DNA of 64,000 nt from Bacteroides caccae (GTDB lineage: Bacteria > Bacteroidota > Bacteroidia > Bacteroidales > Bacteroidaceae). Of the stretch, positions 1 through 9,095 are shown piece after piece (the stretch's first letter is position 1; every line of letters starts with the position of its first letter). A program made the translations under genes and the position numbers. A model generated the notes under the pieces. That model made no database searches. It had not been told where the DNA came from and saw only the letters and a list, made by a program, of their open reading frames with translations. Location: assembly GCF_002222615.2 (NCBI RefSeq), contig NZ_CP022412.2:2480001-2544000 (forward strand), written 5' to 3'.

Positions 1-2840
1 TTTCCTCCGCTGGTCTGCAATTTACCACTGGCTACGGGGGTAATGGAACTATTGTTGATGTAAGTGCCGAAAGACTCGTCGCTGTTTTCCCACCACCAGC
101 TCCAACTGATGCGGTATATCTTATATTCCAGGTTGGAACGGTTCACCGGCTGTCCTTGCGAATTAACGGTCACGACATCAAAGACGTGGTCTTTATCCGT
201 TTCGATATATTTTCCTTTCGGTTGATTCAGATTGATTCCTACGTAAGATACAAATGGGGAGAACGGAATGCTTTGTGTATAGATGCTGGCGTCTCCTCCC
301 GGTTCGAATACCCGGGTGGTGAAGGTCGCATTCAGCATACCCGGTGCATTTGTTGCTGCCGGAACTTTCAACGTGACTCCTGCTTTTCCTTCCGCATTAA
401 GTATGCCATCGAACACATCCGTTTTAATGGTTGTGAAATCCGTAGCAGGATCGTTGAATATATATTGTCCGTAGTTCTTGAATTGCGTGTTTACTTTGGA
501 CAAAGACATTTCCACTTTAGCTTTCAATTTGGAGGCAGTGGCTCCCGTCAGCCACGCAGAAGCGAGCGGAACAGTGACATTTTTGTCTGTTGATTGAAGA
601 ATCTTCGGTAGCGTCAGATTGATTTTCAGTCGGTTGGGCTTTATCGTTTCAATACGCAGGCCTTTGTGGAAAGTAGTTCCTCCTACCTTTATATATGCAT
701 TCCAAAGACCGGTCGGGTCACCGGCTTGCGTAGGAACATCAAACGTGTAGAATCCGTTCATACCTTGTGTGGAAATCATTTTGGTATAGAACTGCCCTTT
801 CGGATTATAGATTTCGAGTGCTACGGGATGTTTGTCCGGTATCCTCTTTTCCCGGTCTTCCAATATGAAGGAGATGTGTAGTGTATCTCCCGGTCGCCAT
901 ACACCTCTTTCACCATAGATGAATCCTTTCAGTCCTTTCTGAATCTCTTTTCCTCCTACATCGAACCGGCTGACAGACTGTTCTTCACCGTCTACTACGC
1001 GAACATAAGCCTTTTGTTTCTCCGCTTCTGCCACAACGATGAAGGGTGTTCCTTTTGAGCTGATTTCAACAAAACCCTCTCCATTCGTTTCCCCTTTTCC
1101 TATGGGTTGCAATTGGAAGTTGTAAACCGTTACCTGTGCTTTTCCTACCGGATTTGTATCCAATATGTTACTTACGGCAATCCATAGTTTATTCAGAGAA
1201 TTACGTTTCACGATCATTCCCCGATTAGAGGCAAAAACGTTGCAGGCGGCAGCCCGATCCGAATTCATATAATAGGAAGGGTGACAGGGATTATCCCGTT
1301 CTTTCCATCGGTATACACTCCAGTCCATTGTTCCGCCGTTATAGTAATAATAGGCTTCGGGCGTATCCCAAACCGCTTCATCCGCTTCGGACAAGGCACT
1401 TCCGCTTACTTTCATCAAACCGTCCGGCGTATTATTGTCAGCGAACTTAATCTCCTGATTGTCGACTCCGCCGCATGGATAAGCAGAGTATTCCTGGCGG
1501 AAAGAGAGTATCACCCGGTAAATGGCTCCCGGTTCCTGACGAATCAATCCGGCAAGGTCTATCGAATAGTTTTCCCAGTTATGAATATCTTTTGAGGTAT
1601 CTTTGCCCAGCCATAATGTTTTCTTGTATACCAACCGTCCCGAACGGCGTAATTCATTAGCAGAAGCTAGCGAATTGGTTTGCATAAACATCAGCACATT
1701 ATTTTCAAAGATACGAATCACGCTTAAGTCCACAGCATACAGGTTTACAGCCCGGAATGGGATAATCAGGCTTTTTGAATCGGGCAGGATAGCGGCGGTT
1801 GTCAACATCTCTACCTGCGGTTTCAGATTTATTTCGCTGAATGAGATCGAATGTGAAGTTCCCAACGTTTTGCCCTGACTACTTTTTACTCCTTCATGGA
1901 TGTTGAGCGTCAATTTGCTTAGCTGGTTTGCTTCGAAGTAGATGAATACCCTGTTTTCTTTGATCTGGAAAACGGAAGAAGAAAGCTCCGGAATCTCAAT
2001 CAACCCTTTCAGGTCCTGTGTATCGGATAAAGGGGCGGAGAACACAACCTCAATTCCATTTTCCGGTTCGTCGATGCGTGTGGCGGACAGAAAGCGGAAA
2101 CTATCTTTCGCTGGAATCAGAACCTCTTCACTTTGAGTTTGATCGATACGTGCGGGACTGCCATTGGCGGTGATGGTCAGTTGGTAATCCTCCGTATCTC
2201 TTGGAACCTGGTTGATACAGAATTGGTATCGGGTAAGATTATCTGTTGGTATAATTTCTACCGGATAGCTTTTGTTATTCCCGTCCTTGACGGTCAATAT
2301 CTTTTCCACCTCTTCCTTTTTTACGATGTCGCTGAAACATATTTCCCCCTTGATATTTATTTCATCCGGTTGGGCATCTGTGATAGGTAGTGGTTCTATG
2401 GAAAGTGTGAAATTGCGTTCCTGTACCCGGAAGGAGAAGTTGAACTCCTTTAATTTCTTGTCCACTTCGACGAATTTGCCAAGTTGGAACGTACACTCAT
2501 AAAGTGATCCCGGCTTCAGTGTACCTTCTTCGGGTACAAATTCAATGGTATTATTACTCACCCAATATGCCTTCCCTTTCAGTGAAGGTGAAAAACTAAA
2601 CGGATTTTCCTTTAACTCATTATTTAAGTCTACCATTGGTTGCTCGTGTGTCAGTTCAATACGTATGGTAGAGTTCTGTGAAATAACTCCTCCCGTATAG
2701 GCATTTATATACGGAGCATATTCGGCAGAAGGAATGATGTCTTTTTGCGTGCGTGTGCATGATGAAAAACTCACGATCATCAAAAGTAGAAAGAATAGTC
2801 CGGTAGCACTACTGCTACATTTAGTTTTCATTTGTCCCAT
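1..2840 (-). CDS. Alpha-2-macroglobulin family lipoprotein (N-terminal part)
   Basis: An open frame reads without a stop from the ATG at 2840 (or the in-frame ATG at 2831) to the window edge, about 946 codons; the C-terminal half lies outside. The start is a lipoprotein signal with a hydrophobic run ending in the lipobox SFSSC. Successive beta-rich modules follow, and around the middle the segment YGERGVWRPGDTL is the hallmark of bacterial alpha-2-macroglobulin MG domains. Family members are large envelope-anchored proteins thought to trap or inhibit proteases. The thioester/bait region is not in view, so the subtype cannot be told. A -7-like TATATTTG (minus strand, 2868-2875) lies just upstream, divergent from the FKBP gene. 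Assignment is firm; function is family knowledge. Confidence 0.85.
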   Translation of the reverse strand, partial: MGQMKTKCSSSATGLFFLLLMIVSFSSCTRTQKDIIPSAEYAPYINAYTGGVISQNSTIRIELTHEQPMVDLNNELKENPFSFSPSLKGKAYWVSNNTIEFVPEEGTLKPGSLYECTFQLGKFVEVDKKLKEFNFSFRVQERNFTLSIEPLPITDAQPDEINIKGEICFSDIVKKEEVEKILTVKDGNNKSYPVEIIPTDNLTRYQFCINQVPRDTEDYQLTITANGSPARIDQTQSEEVLIPAKDSFRFLSATRIDEPENGIEVVFSAPLSDTQDLKGLIEIPELSSSVFQIKENRVFIYFEANQLSKLTLNIHEGVKSSQGKTLGTSHSISFSEINLKPQVEMLTTAAILPDSKSLIIPFRAVNLYAVDLSVIRIFENNVLMFMQTNSLASANELRRSGRLVYKKTLWLGKDTSKDIHNWENYSIDLAGLIRQEPGAIYRVILSFRQEYSAYPCGGVDNQEIKFADNNTPDGLMKVSGSALSEADEAVWDTPEAYYYYNGGTMDWSVYRWKERDNPCHPSYYMNSDRAAACNVFASNRGMIVKRNSLNKLWIAVSNILDTNPVGKAQVTVYNFQLQPIGKGETNGEGFVEISSKGTPFIVVAEAEKQKAYVRVVDGEEQSVSRFDVGGKEIQKGLKGFIYGERGVWRPGDTLHISFILEDREKRIPDKHPVALEIYNPKGQFYTKMISTQGMNGFYTFDVPTQAGDPTGLWNAYIKVGGTTFHKGLRIETIKPNRLKINLTLPKILQSTDKNVTVPLASAWLTGATASKLKAKVEMSLSKVNTQFKNYGQYIFNDPATDFTTIKTDVFDGILNAEGKAGVTLKVPAATNAPGMLNATFTTRVFEPGGDASIYTQSIPFSPFVSYVGINLNQPKGKYIETDKDHVFDVVTVNSQGQPVNRSNLEYKIYRISWSWWWENSDESFGTYINNSSITPVASGKLQTSGG

Positions 2841-2937
2841 AGCGAAGAGGTTTTATAATTCAACAAACAAATATACTGTTTTTATGATAGATTCTTCTCA
2901 ATTCTACTTATTTTTGTGAACTCTAATAAGATAGTTT

Positions 2938-3339
2938 ATGGGAAAGAAGAAAGAATATAAAGAAGCCAATCGGCGATTCCTGAAAAACCTGTCTTTTCAG
3001 GAAGGTGTTTTTGCATTGCCGTGTGGCATCTATTATAAAATACTGGAGACCGGTGAAGGTACGGTTTCTCCGGGTGCACGGAGCATTGTTACCGTGCATT
3101 ACAAAGGAAGTCTGATTGACGGTCGGGAGTTTGATAATTCTTATGAACGCAGTTGTCCCGATGCTTTACGTCTCAGTGACGTAATAGAAGGCTGGCAGGT
3201 GGCGCTTCAGAAAATGCACGTTGGGGATAAATGGATAATTTATATCCCTTATACAATGGGATACGGCAATAAATCAGTTGATTCTATTCCTGCTTACTCA
3301 ACATTGGTGTTTGAGGTAGAACTGTTGGGAGTTGCTTAG
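2938..3339 (+). CDS. FKBP-type peptidyl-prolyl cis-trans isomerase
   Basis: A 133-residue single-domain FKBP. After a basic N-terminus (MGKKKEYKEANRRF) the FKBP fold is recognisable by VTVHYKGSLIDGREFDNSY, the loop VIEGWQVALQKMHVGDKW and the closing strand YSTLVFEVELL. It should catalyse proline isomerisation during folding. No signal peptide or lipobox is visible, so it is probably cytoplasmic, unlike the lipoprotein FKBPs common in Bacteroides. A -7-like TATTTTTG at 2909-2916 precedes the ATG. It is transcribed away from the alpha-2-macroglobulin gene and towards the GH116 gene. Some drug-contacting aromatic residues of FKBP12 seem altered, so activity is inferred. Confidence 0.88.
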   Translation: MGKKKEYKEANRRFLKNLSFQEGVFALPCGIYYKILETGEGTVSPGARSIVTVHYKGSLIDGREFDNSYERSCPDALRLSDVIEGWQVALQKMHVGDKWIIYIPYTMGYGNKSVDSIPAYSTLVFEVELLGVA

Positions 3340-3465
3340 AAACAAGAAAGTAACCCTTCAGATTGCTTTCTCTCTCTCTTGGTAAACAGCCACTTGGAAT
3401 AAAGTGGACAAACAGGTAAGATAATAATATTAGCTTTTCATTTTTATACTAAATTAAATATTAAA

Positions 3466-3520
3466 ACGCGGAAATACGGATATAAAAGTTCCTTACCAGA
3501 ACAAATCCGTATCTCCGTGT
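3466..3520 (-). terminator. Hairpin after the GH116 gene
   Basis: Inverted repeat with 16-bp arms at 3466-3481 and 3505-3520, two wobble positions, loop about 23 nt. It sits just beyond the stop of the GH116 gene and is followed on the minus strand by A/T-rich sequence rather than a clean T-run. A terminator or 3'-end stabilising hairpin is the likely role. Confidence 0.5.
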
Positions 3521-3538
3521 ACCCATGTTTAATAATAA

Positions 3539-6094
3539 TTATTTATGAAGTTTGATGTTTCGGACATCTCCTTCTTTAAAATCAAAATGCTTCAGTTTCA
3601 TACCTTTCCGGCTACCTACCGTAAGCGACTTCAACGAGAGGGTACCATTAATCACTTCTATGGTAACATCATCTTCTGTTACTTGAACCGTACCCCATGA
3701 ATAGCCGTTGCTCCAGAAATAGTTGCCTGGACGGTCTGTTATCTTCATGCTTTTATCAACACCCGAATATTGGAACTCGCTCAAAGCTATGATAGCAGAC
3801 CAGCTTGCCATGGAGCGAGCGTAATGGTGTCCGCATTCCGATTCACTGAAAGGATTACGTTTTGCACCATCATGACGGCGCCGGATGGCATTGATACAAG
3901 TAAGAGCATCTTCTTCCATGCCTTCATAAAGCATTCCAACGGCAGCACAATATTCAAATCCTGTCATGACTTCGGAAAAGTATGGGAATGGAACTTCCAG
4001 ACGTCCTTTCGGCCAAGAAGCCATAAGTAAACCTGCTTCATCGCCCATTACGTAAGAACGCATATTGTTAAAATGACGGCTGAAGTCTTCCACGAAGTTA
4101 TATTTCATGATACTCTTCATTGTTGTTTGTATATTCTTCTTATCACCCAGATAACCTAATCCGCACAAGTGAGCCATATATTGTCCAACAAGCTGGTCGA
4201 CAAGACAACCTTGTCCTAACTGGAATCCCGGAATCTTAACATCAGGGTCGTTCATGTCAAGAAATTCAAATGTCTTCGGATCTGTAATCTTATGTTCATA
4301 GTACTCTCCGTTGAACAGATTTTCGTCCATCCATTCGCTTCCTTTCTCAAACAGTGTACGGCATTTCTTCGCAAAGTTTTTATCTTTCATTGCTATTGAC
4401 ATCTTTTCGGCAGCCTTTAAAGCTCCCATATACCAAAAGCCCATTTGAGGATTAGGTCCAAAGTAGTTTACATCCATGGTATTATGTTGCGAACCTTCCA
4501 TTACTCCATCCTGATTACCATCCCAGCCTTTTTCTATCCAAGCGTATGAAAGGACTTTCTTCACCTGTTCCCAGTTATTTTTCAGAAAATCATTATCTCC
4601 GGAGAGTTGCCATTCGCGATATATTTTCATTATACATCCCATTTGCCCGTCTGCAGCCGGATTGTTCCCTTTGCTTGCTTCAGAAAGTGGGAGAGATGCC
4701 CTGAAATTCATCAAACCGTTTTCCTTTGTGGCATAGTTGAACTCTACGTCACGCATGGTTTTTGCCAGTTCCCCGAAAAGATAAGGAGTGGCAGTTTCGT
4801 AGTTCCATACATGGGTACAAGAACCTTCACACGAACCGAAACGGTCCATCACACCTTCCCATCCCATCATGTGACCGCTTGGCAAACGAAATACTGTTTG
4901 AGAGCGCAATGTAGCTAGATTGAACAAAGCCGCCTCTTTCACCACCTCCGGATAAGAAGTGCCGAGCAGTGCATTAATGAAAGACAATGTCTTATTTTCT
5001 AATTCGGGTATTTGTGGGATGATAGTTTCCGCTGCTTTCCAAGCATCAGGATATTGATTGCTATAATAGTTGCCTACTACAACAGAAGACCAAGCTTTCC
5101 TGTTCGGGAAACTCCATGTGATATAAAATGTAAATGTTTCAGTACTTTGTGGAGCTATTGTCTTATTTACAGACAATGAAGCCATAGGATCTTCATCTTC
5201 CTGCTTACTTCGTTCGGTCAGCATACCATCCGCACTAAAATCATCCCAAAAGTTGAGAATGCTATTGTTCCAGTTATCGGCTTTTGACGAAGTACGGTAA
5301 GTCACGCCATTAACTGCCTGAGTGGTAAGCGCAACAGTTCCCCATGCCGAATCATCCTTATCTACACCATCCGAATAAAGGTATATTCCTTTTATATTGT
5401 TGCTTTCAACATACTTGTTCTTGTTGTTCTTTGCTCCTGTAGGAATGTAATCACCTTTCCAGTCTGTACGGAATTTACTTCCGTCCTTACCTATAAAGTT
5501 GCGTATCGAACCACAGATTGATACATTCATCGGTTGGTCGGTAGTGTTTGTAACTTCATACGAGAGTACGGCCACAGGCAATCCGCTGGCATCGGCATCG
5601 CCAGGAATAAACGGGTTAAAACCCTTTACCTTGACTTTTACAGGCAGATTGCTGTCCGATAAAGAAACTTGTCCGAAAGGGTATGCCGCCTCGAATGAAG
5701 CTTGTTCAAAACGCGGAAGACCATGATGATTGACAGGACGTCCTTCATAATGCAAATATTCATGCGAATATAAAGGTCCTGCCAGCAATGTGGTAGTCGC
5801 TTTCTGGTTTTGCGGTTTGGCATAGATTGCAAAGAAAGGAGCATTGTTCCCTGTGGTTACTGTGCTGTATTTCTTTGCCGGGACATTCATTATTTCCCAG
5901 TCGCGTAGTTCTCCACGCCCTCCGAGCGATACTGTACCAGTTCCGATACCTCCTAAAGGTAACGCAATTTGGTAAAGATGTTCCTTGTCATATTTCTTTA
6001 ATACAGGCCATTGTTGCGGCTTCCATTCTTGAGCCTGGACCGTAATAATACCGGAAAGCAATGCTCCGGTTGCAATTAAATAGAGTTTATTCAT
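3539..6094 (-). CDS. Secreted GH116 glycosidase (GBA2/DUF608-like)
   Basis: 851 residues with a cleavable signal peptide (cleavage near VQAQ-EW). The N-terminal beta-rich domain starts with IALPLGGIGTGTVSLGGRG, typical of bile-acid beta-glucosidase/GBA2 proteins, and is followed by an (alpha/alpha)6 catalytic domain from about residue 370. By alignment from memory with human GBA2, E423 in GSCEGSC is the candidate nucleophile and D541 in HNTMDVNYFGPN the candidate acid/base; this mapping is inference. GH116 enzymes cleave beta-glucosides or xylosides, including glucosylceramide. The signal peptide puts it in the periplasm or outside. It is monocistronic, with no Sus-like neighbours, so its substrate is not told by context. 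Confidence 0.85.
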   Translation of the reverse strand: MNKLYLIATGALLSGIITVQAQEWKPQQWPVLKKYDKEHLYQIALPLGGIGTGTVSLGGRGELRDWEIMNVPAKKYSTVTTGNNAPFFAIYAKPQNQKATTTLLAGPLYSHEYLHYEGRPVNHHGLPRFEQASFEAAYPFGQVSLSDSNLPVKVKVKGFNPFIPGDADASGLPVAVLSYEVTNTTDQPMNVSICGSIRNFIGKDGSKFRTDWKGDYIPTGAKNNKNKYVESNNIKGIYLYSDGVDKDDSAWGTVALTTQAVNGVTYRTSSKADNWNNSILNFWDDFSADGMLTERSKQEDEDPMASLSVNKTIAPQSTETFTFYITWSFPNRKAWSSVVVGNYYSNQYPDAWKAAETIIPQIPELENKTLSFINALLGTSYPEVVKEAALFNLATLRSQTVFRLPSGHMMGWEGVMDRFGSCEGSCTHVWNYETATPYLFGELAKTMRDVEFNYATKENGLMNFRASLPLSEASKGNNPAADGQMGCIMKIYREWQLSGDNDFLKNNWEQVKKVLSYAWIEKGWDGNQDGVMEGSQHNTMDVNYFGPNPQMGFWYMGALKAAEKMSIAMKDKNFAKKCRTLFEKGSEWMDENLFNGEYYEHKITDPKTFEFLDMNDPDVKIPGFQLGQGCLVDQLVGQYMAHLCGLGYLGDKKNIQTTMKSIMKYNFVEDFSRHFNNMRSYVMGDEAGLLMASWPKGRLEVPFPYFSEVMTGFEYCAAVGMLYEGMEEDALTCINAIRRRHDGAKRNPFSESECGHHYARSMASWSAIIALSEFQYSGVDKSMKITDRPGNYFWSNGYSWGTVQVTEDDVTIEVINGTLSLKSLTVGSRKGMKLKHFDFKEGDVRNIKLHK

Positions 6095-6446
6095 ATCGTA
6101 AATATAGTTTTATGTGAGTTCACGATTAGATCAACCGTATCAAAATTCCAATATCCTTTTATTAGAATTTAATGGTAATATTTTTTTTATTTCCCAAATG
6201 GGTTTGTACGGTAAAGATAACTAATTTAGTGATTATAACAAATTTTGTTACAGTTACCATAGGCTTTTACTTCTACCTTCGCCCTAAACTCCTGTAAATG
6301 ATCAATAAGGATGGAATGTTGTTATTGTCGGATTCAAATAGATTGGCAATATTTGCATAAACTCATAATTATATGAATAAGGAGGGGTGGCTAAAAGTCG
6401 GGGTGGTAGGTGTGCCTATCTGTGCATATATTATGCTTGTGCATTT

Positions 6447-6544
6447 ACCTACCACCTCCCCCTACGGGTACTCCTCCTTCCCGAAGGAGGAGAATAGAGA
6501 TACCACCGACTTGTAAATTACTACTAAATTTGAAGAAGAACCTT
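6447..6544 (+). repeat. Composite intergenic repeat, copy A
   Basis: A 49-bp block (6447-6495) matches the reverse complement of 21599-21647 with one difference. It contains the near-perfect hairpin CTCCTCCTTCCCGAAGGAGG. A second, 19-bp block (6526-6544, AAATTTGAAGAAGAACCTT) is identical to the reverse complement of 21521-21539. Block order is kept, while the spacer is 30 bp here and 59 bp in copy B. Both copies lie in intergenic DNA. Confidence 0.8.
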
Positions 6545-6573
6545 CTTATTTTGCTTTTTCTTCTGGTATAGAG

Positions 6574-6611
6574 AATAAAAATCCCCATAACCTTATCAGT
6601 TACAGGGATTT
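6574..6611 (-). terminator. Terminator of the GGGtGRT gene
   Basis: On the minus strand a hairpin with 13-bp arms (6579-6591 and 6599-6611, G-U pairs included) and a 7-nt loop is followed by a short T-run. It lies 22 bp beyond the stop codon and looks like a regular intrinsic terminator. Confidence 0.75.
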
Positions 6612-6632
6612 AATATGTTGTAATTGTTATAA

Positions 6633-7643
6633 TTACTTGCTCAAAGCCTGAGCTACGTCAACAGCACAAGCTACTGTACAACCTACCATCGGGTTGTTAC
6701 CAATTCCCAGGAATCCCATCATTTCTACGTGAGCAGGAACTGATGAAGAACCAGCGAACTGAGCATCTGAGTGCATACGACCCATTGTGTCTGTCATACC
6801 GTATGAAGCAGGACCGGCAGCCATGTTGTCCGGGTGAAGAGTACGACCTGTACCACCACCTGAAGCTACTGAGAAATAGGGTTTACCGGCAAGAACACGT
6901 TCTTTCTTGTAAGTACCTGCAACCGGATGTTGGAAACGAGTCGGGTTAGTAGAGTTACCTGTGATAGAAACGTCTACGCCTTCTTTCCACATGATAGCTA
7001 CACCTTCACGAACGTCGTCAGCACCGTAGCATTTTACTTTTGCACGAGGACCGTCAGAGTAAGCGATTTCGCGAACAACTTTCAGTTCACCGGTAAAGTA
7101 ATCGAATTGAGTCTGAACGTAAGTAAAGCCGTTGATACGAGAGATGATCTGAGCAGCGTCTTTTCCAAGACCGTTCAGGATGCAACGCAACGGTTCTTTA
7201 CGTACTTTGTCTGCTTTTGCAGCGATTTTGATAGCACCTTCAGCAGCAGCGAAAGATTCGTGACCTGCAAGGAAAGCGAAACATTTAGTTTCTTCGCGCA
7301 GCAACATAGCAGCGAGGTTACCGTGGCCGATACCAACCTTACGGTCGTCAGCAACAGAACCCGGAATACAGAATGCCTGCAAACCGATACCGATAGCTTC
7401 TGCAGCTTCAGCAGCGTTTGTGCAGTTTTTCTTAAGAGCGATTGCAGTACCTACCACATAAGCCCATTTTGCGTTTTCAAAACAGATAGGCTGAGTTTCT
7501 TCACACGTTTTATAAGGATCAAGTCCGGCAGCTTCGCAGATAGCGTTAGCTTCTTCGATGTCTTTGATGCCGTTAGCGTTCAAGGCTTCGATGATACCTT
7601 TGATACGACGGTCTTGGCTTTCGAATTTTACTTCTCTAATCAT
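6633..7643 (-). CDS. GGGtGRT protein (uncharacterised, Cys-rich)
   Basis: 336 residues from the ATG at 7643, chosen because a strong Shine-Dalgarno AGGAGG lies just upstream (7652-7657) and because upstream in-frame codons would run into the preceding gene. The motif SGGGTGRTLHPDNMAAG names this family. About ten cysteines are spread through the chain, with pairs near the N-terminus (ICEAAG, KTCEE, PICFE) and at the C-terminus (MVGCTVACAV). Function is unknown. It follows the NifU-like gene by 19 bp and is certainly co-transcribed with it, so a role in binding or accepting an iron-sulfur or other metal-sulfur cluster is a reasonable inference, not a demonstrated fact. Confidence 0.88.
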   Translation of the reverse strand: MIREVKFESQDRRIKGIIEALNANGIKDIEEANAICEAAGLDPYKTCEETQPICFENAKWAYVVGTAIALKKNCTNAAEAAEAIGIGLQAFCIPGSVADDRKVGIGHGNLAAMLLREETKCFAFLAGHESFAAAEGAIKIAAKADKVRKEPLRCILNGLGKDAAQIISRINGFTYVQTQFDYFTGELKVVREIAYSDGPRAKVKCYGADDVREGVAIMWKEGVDVSITGNSTNPTRFQHPVAGTYKKERVLAGKPYFSVASGGGTGRTLHPDNMAAGPASYGMTDTMGRMHSDAQFAGSSSVPAHVEMMGFLGIGNNPMVGCTVACAVDVAQALSK

Positions 7644-7651
7644 AGTTTCTT

Positions 7652-7657
7652 TCCTCC
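7652..7657 (-). promoter_or_regulatory. Strong Shine-Dalgarno site of the GGGtGRT gene
   Basis: AAGGAGGAAAGAAACT directly precedes the ATG at 7643. A full AGGAGG is rare in Bacteroidales, whose ribosomes use Shine-Dalgarno pairing little. It decides the start and suggests an unusual need for efficient re-initiation after the NifU-like gene. Confidence 0.7.
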
Positions 7658-7662
7658 TTATA

Positions 7663-8364
7663 TTATTCGTGACGTGGATCAATATGTTTAACTGCTCCCT
7701 GTTCTGCTGTTACACGTCCGTAAGTACCTGTAACTTTCTTCAATGCTTCGTTTGCATCTGTTCCCTTCTTGATTTCATCCATGAACTTACCCATGTGAAC
7801 GAATTCGTATCCACAGATTTCGTCATTCTTATCCAAGAAGATGTTTTTGATGTAACCTTCAGCCATTTCAAGGTAACGGGGACCCTTAGCCAAAGTACCA
7901 TAAAGAGTACCTACCTGGCTACGCAGACCTTTACCTAAATCTTCCAGACCTGCACCGATGATCAAACCACCTTCAGAGAAAGCAGACTGAGTACGTCCGT
8001 AAACGATTTGCAGGAAGAGTTCGCGCATAGCAGTGTTGATTGCGTCGCAAACAAGGTCAGTGTTCAATGCTTCGAGGATCGTTTTTCCCGGAAGAATTTC
8101 GGCAGCCATAGCAGCAGAGTGAGTCATACCGGAACATCCGATAGTCTCCACCAAAGCTTCCTGGATAACGCCTTCTTTAACGTTCAGTGTCAGTTTGCAA
8201 GCACCCTGTTGAGGAGCACACCAACCGATACCGTGTGTCAAACCTGAAATATCAACGATTTCTTTTGATTTTACCCATTTGCCTTCTTCGGGTATGGGAG
8301 CCGGTCCGTGGTTAGGACCCTTCTTTACAACACACATGTGTTCCACTTCGTGTGAATAAGTCAT
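7663..8364 (-). CDS. NifU/IscU-like iron-sulfur cluster scaffold protein
   Basis: 233 residues. The centre carries the IscU/NifU-N fold signature: GWCAPQQGACKLTLNVKEG followed by ETIGCSGMTHSAAMAAEILPGKT, which parallels the second ligand loop of IscU (GCGSAIASS). A third cysteine occurs in TDLVCDAINTAM. The C-terminal third (HMGKFMDEIKKGTDANEALKK) is not part of classical IscU. It probably assembles and passes on a cluster, with the downstream GGGtGRT protein as likely partner. Promoter -33 TTTG at 8455-8458 and -7 TACCTTTG at 8428-8435 (19 bp apart) drive the pair. Confidence 0.85.
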   Translation of the reverse strand: MTYSHEVEHMCVVKKGPNHGPAPIPEEGKWVKSKEIVDISGLTHGIGWCAPQQGACKLTLNVKEGVIQEALVETIGCSGMTHSAAMAAEILPGKTILEALNTDLVCDAINTAMRELFLQIVYGRTQSAFSEGGLIIGAGLEDLGKGLRSQVGTLYGTLAKGPRYLEMAEGYIKNIFLDKNDEICGYEFVHMGKFMDEIKKGTDANEALKKVTGTYGRVTAEQGAVKHIDPRHE

Positions 8365-8427
8365 AATTAGCTCTTTTTTTAAGTGATATAATTAAAAATA
8401 CGTAGTCACGATTCTCTAAATCGCCCA

Positions 8428-8458
8428 CAAAGGTAGTCGATTTATTTGTTTCTGCAAA
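8428..8458 (-). promoter_or_regulatory. Promoter of the NifU-like/GGGtGRT operon
   Basis: Minus strand: TTTG (8455-8458), 19 bp, TACCTTTG (8428-8435). This is a full match to the Bacteroides vegetative consensus and gives a 5' leader of roughly 55 nt. Confidence 0.75.
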
Positions 8459-8602
8459 TCGCCTTTTATTACTTTTTTGTGAAAAGAGACAAATCGGTTT
8501 ACCTTTCTCCGTCGTTTGTAAAGTCGGGATTGCATTTGTGAAAGTTTGAAGGTTGTAGAACTATCTATTCATATCTTTGTTGTTATTGAAAAACAAAAAA
8601 GT

Positions 8603-9007
8603 ATGGAACTGGATCAAATAGATATACATTATTTAATTGCGGCAATTTGTGTCATTTCCTCTGCACTCGTTTTTTATTCGATCGGTGTCTGGGGCGAGCG
8701 ACTCCAAAAGAAGCTGAAGTTCTGGCATATAGCTTTCTTTTTAATCGGATTGATAGCTGATACGGTTGGTACCAGTTTAATGGAGCATATCGCCGAACTG
8801 ACTCACCTGCATGATGAGATTCATACGGTGACGGGGACTATTGCCATTCTTTTAATGTTTGTGCATGCTTTGTGGGCGATATGGACTTATGTGAAAGGTT
8901 CGGCAAAAGCTAAAAAGCATTTTAACCGTTTCAGCATTGTCGTTTGGTGTATTTGGCTTATACCTTATTTAATAGGTGTGTATATGGGAATGCGCTTACA
9001 TCCATAG
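8603..9007 (+). CDS. HsmA-family small membrane protein (TIGR03987 type)
   Basis: 134 residues from ATG 8603. The upstream TTG at 8546 was rejected because a -7-like TATCTTTG (8572-8579) lies between the two. Four hydrophobic segments are visible: IHYLIAAICVISSALVFYSI, the helix after KLKFWHIAFFLIG, the one holding TGTIAILLMFVHALWAIW, and the C-terminal VVWCIWLIPYLIGVYMG. Conserved polar spots include HEI/HDE in the second loop. Family function is unsettled; an inner-membrane location is clear. The gene stands alone, divergent from the NifU-like gene. Confidence 0.72.
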   Translation: MELDQIDIHYLIAAICVISSALVFYSIGVWGERLQKKLKFWHIAFFLIGLIADTVGTSLMEHIAELTHLHDEIHTVTGTIAILLMFVHALWAIWTYVKGSAKAKKHFNRFSIVVWCIWLIPYLIGVYMGMRLHP

Positions 9008-9095
9008 AATTAGTCTCCGGACAAATAGAGAATAATGGTATATCCCATAGGGAAAGTACTCAAAAGTAGTAGCTAAAATAGGGAAAGGATGCCGG

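Larger units (their letters stand above)
6095..6632. other. Gene-free stretch of 538 bases
   Basis: Holds the A/T-rich upstream region of the GH116 gene (6095-6240), an imperfect inverted repeat (GGTGGTAGGT near 6401 against ACCTACCACC at 6447), one copy of a composite dispersed repeat (6447-6544) and the terminator of the GGGtGRT gene (6574-6611). No coding frame with family character was seen. Confidence 0.7.

Noticed and set aside
6927..7691. A 254-codon open frame on the plus strand, opposite the GGGtGRT gene
   Set aside because: Its protein is a Ser/Phe/Thr-rich string without domains, a by-product of codon choice in the gene on the other strand, which has family motifs, promoter and terminator.
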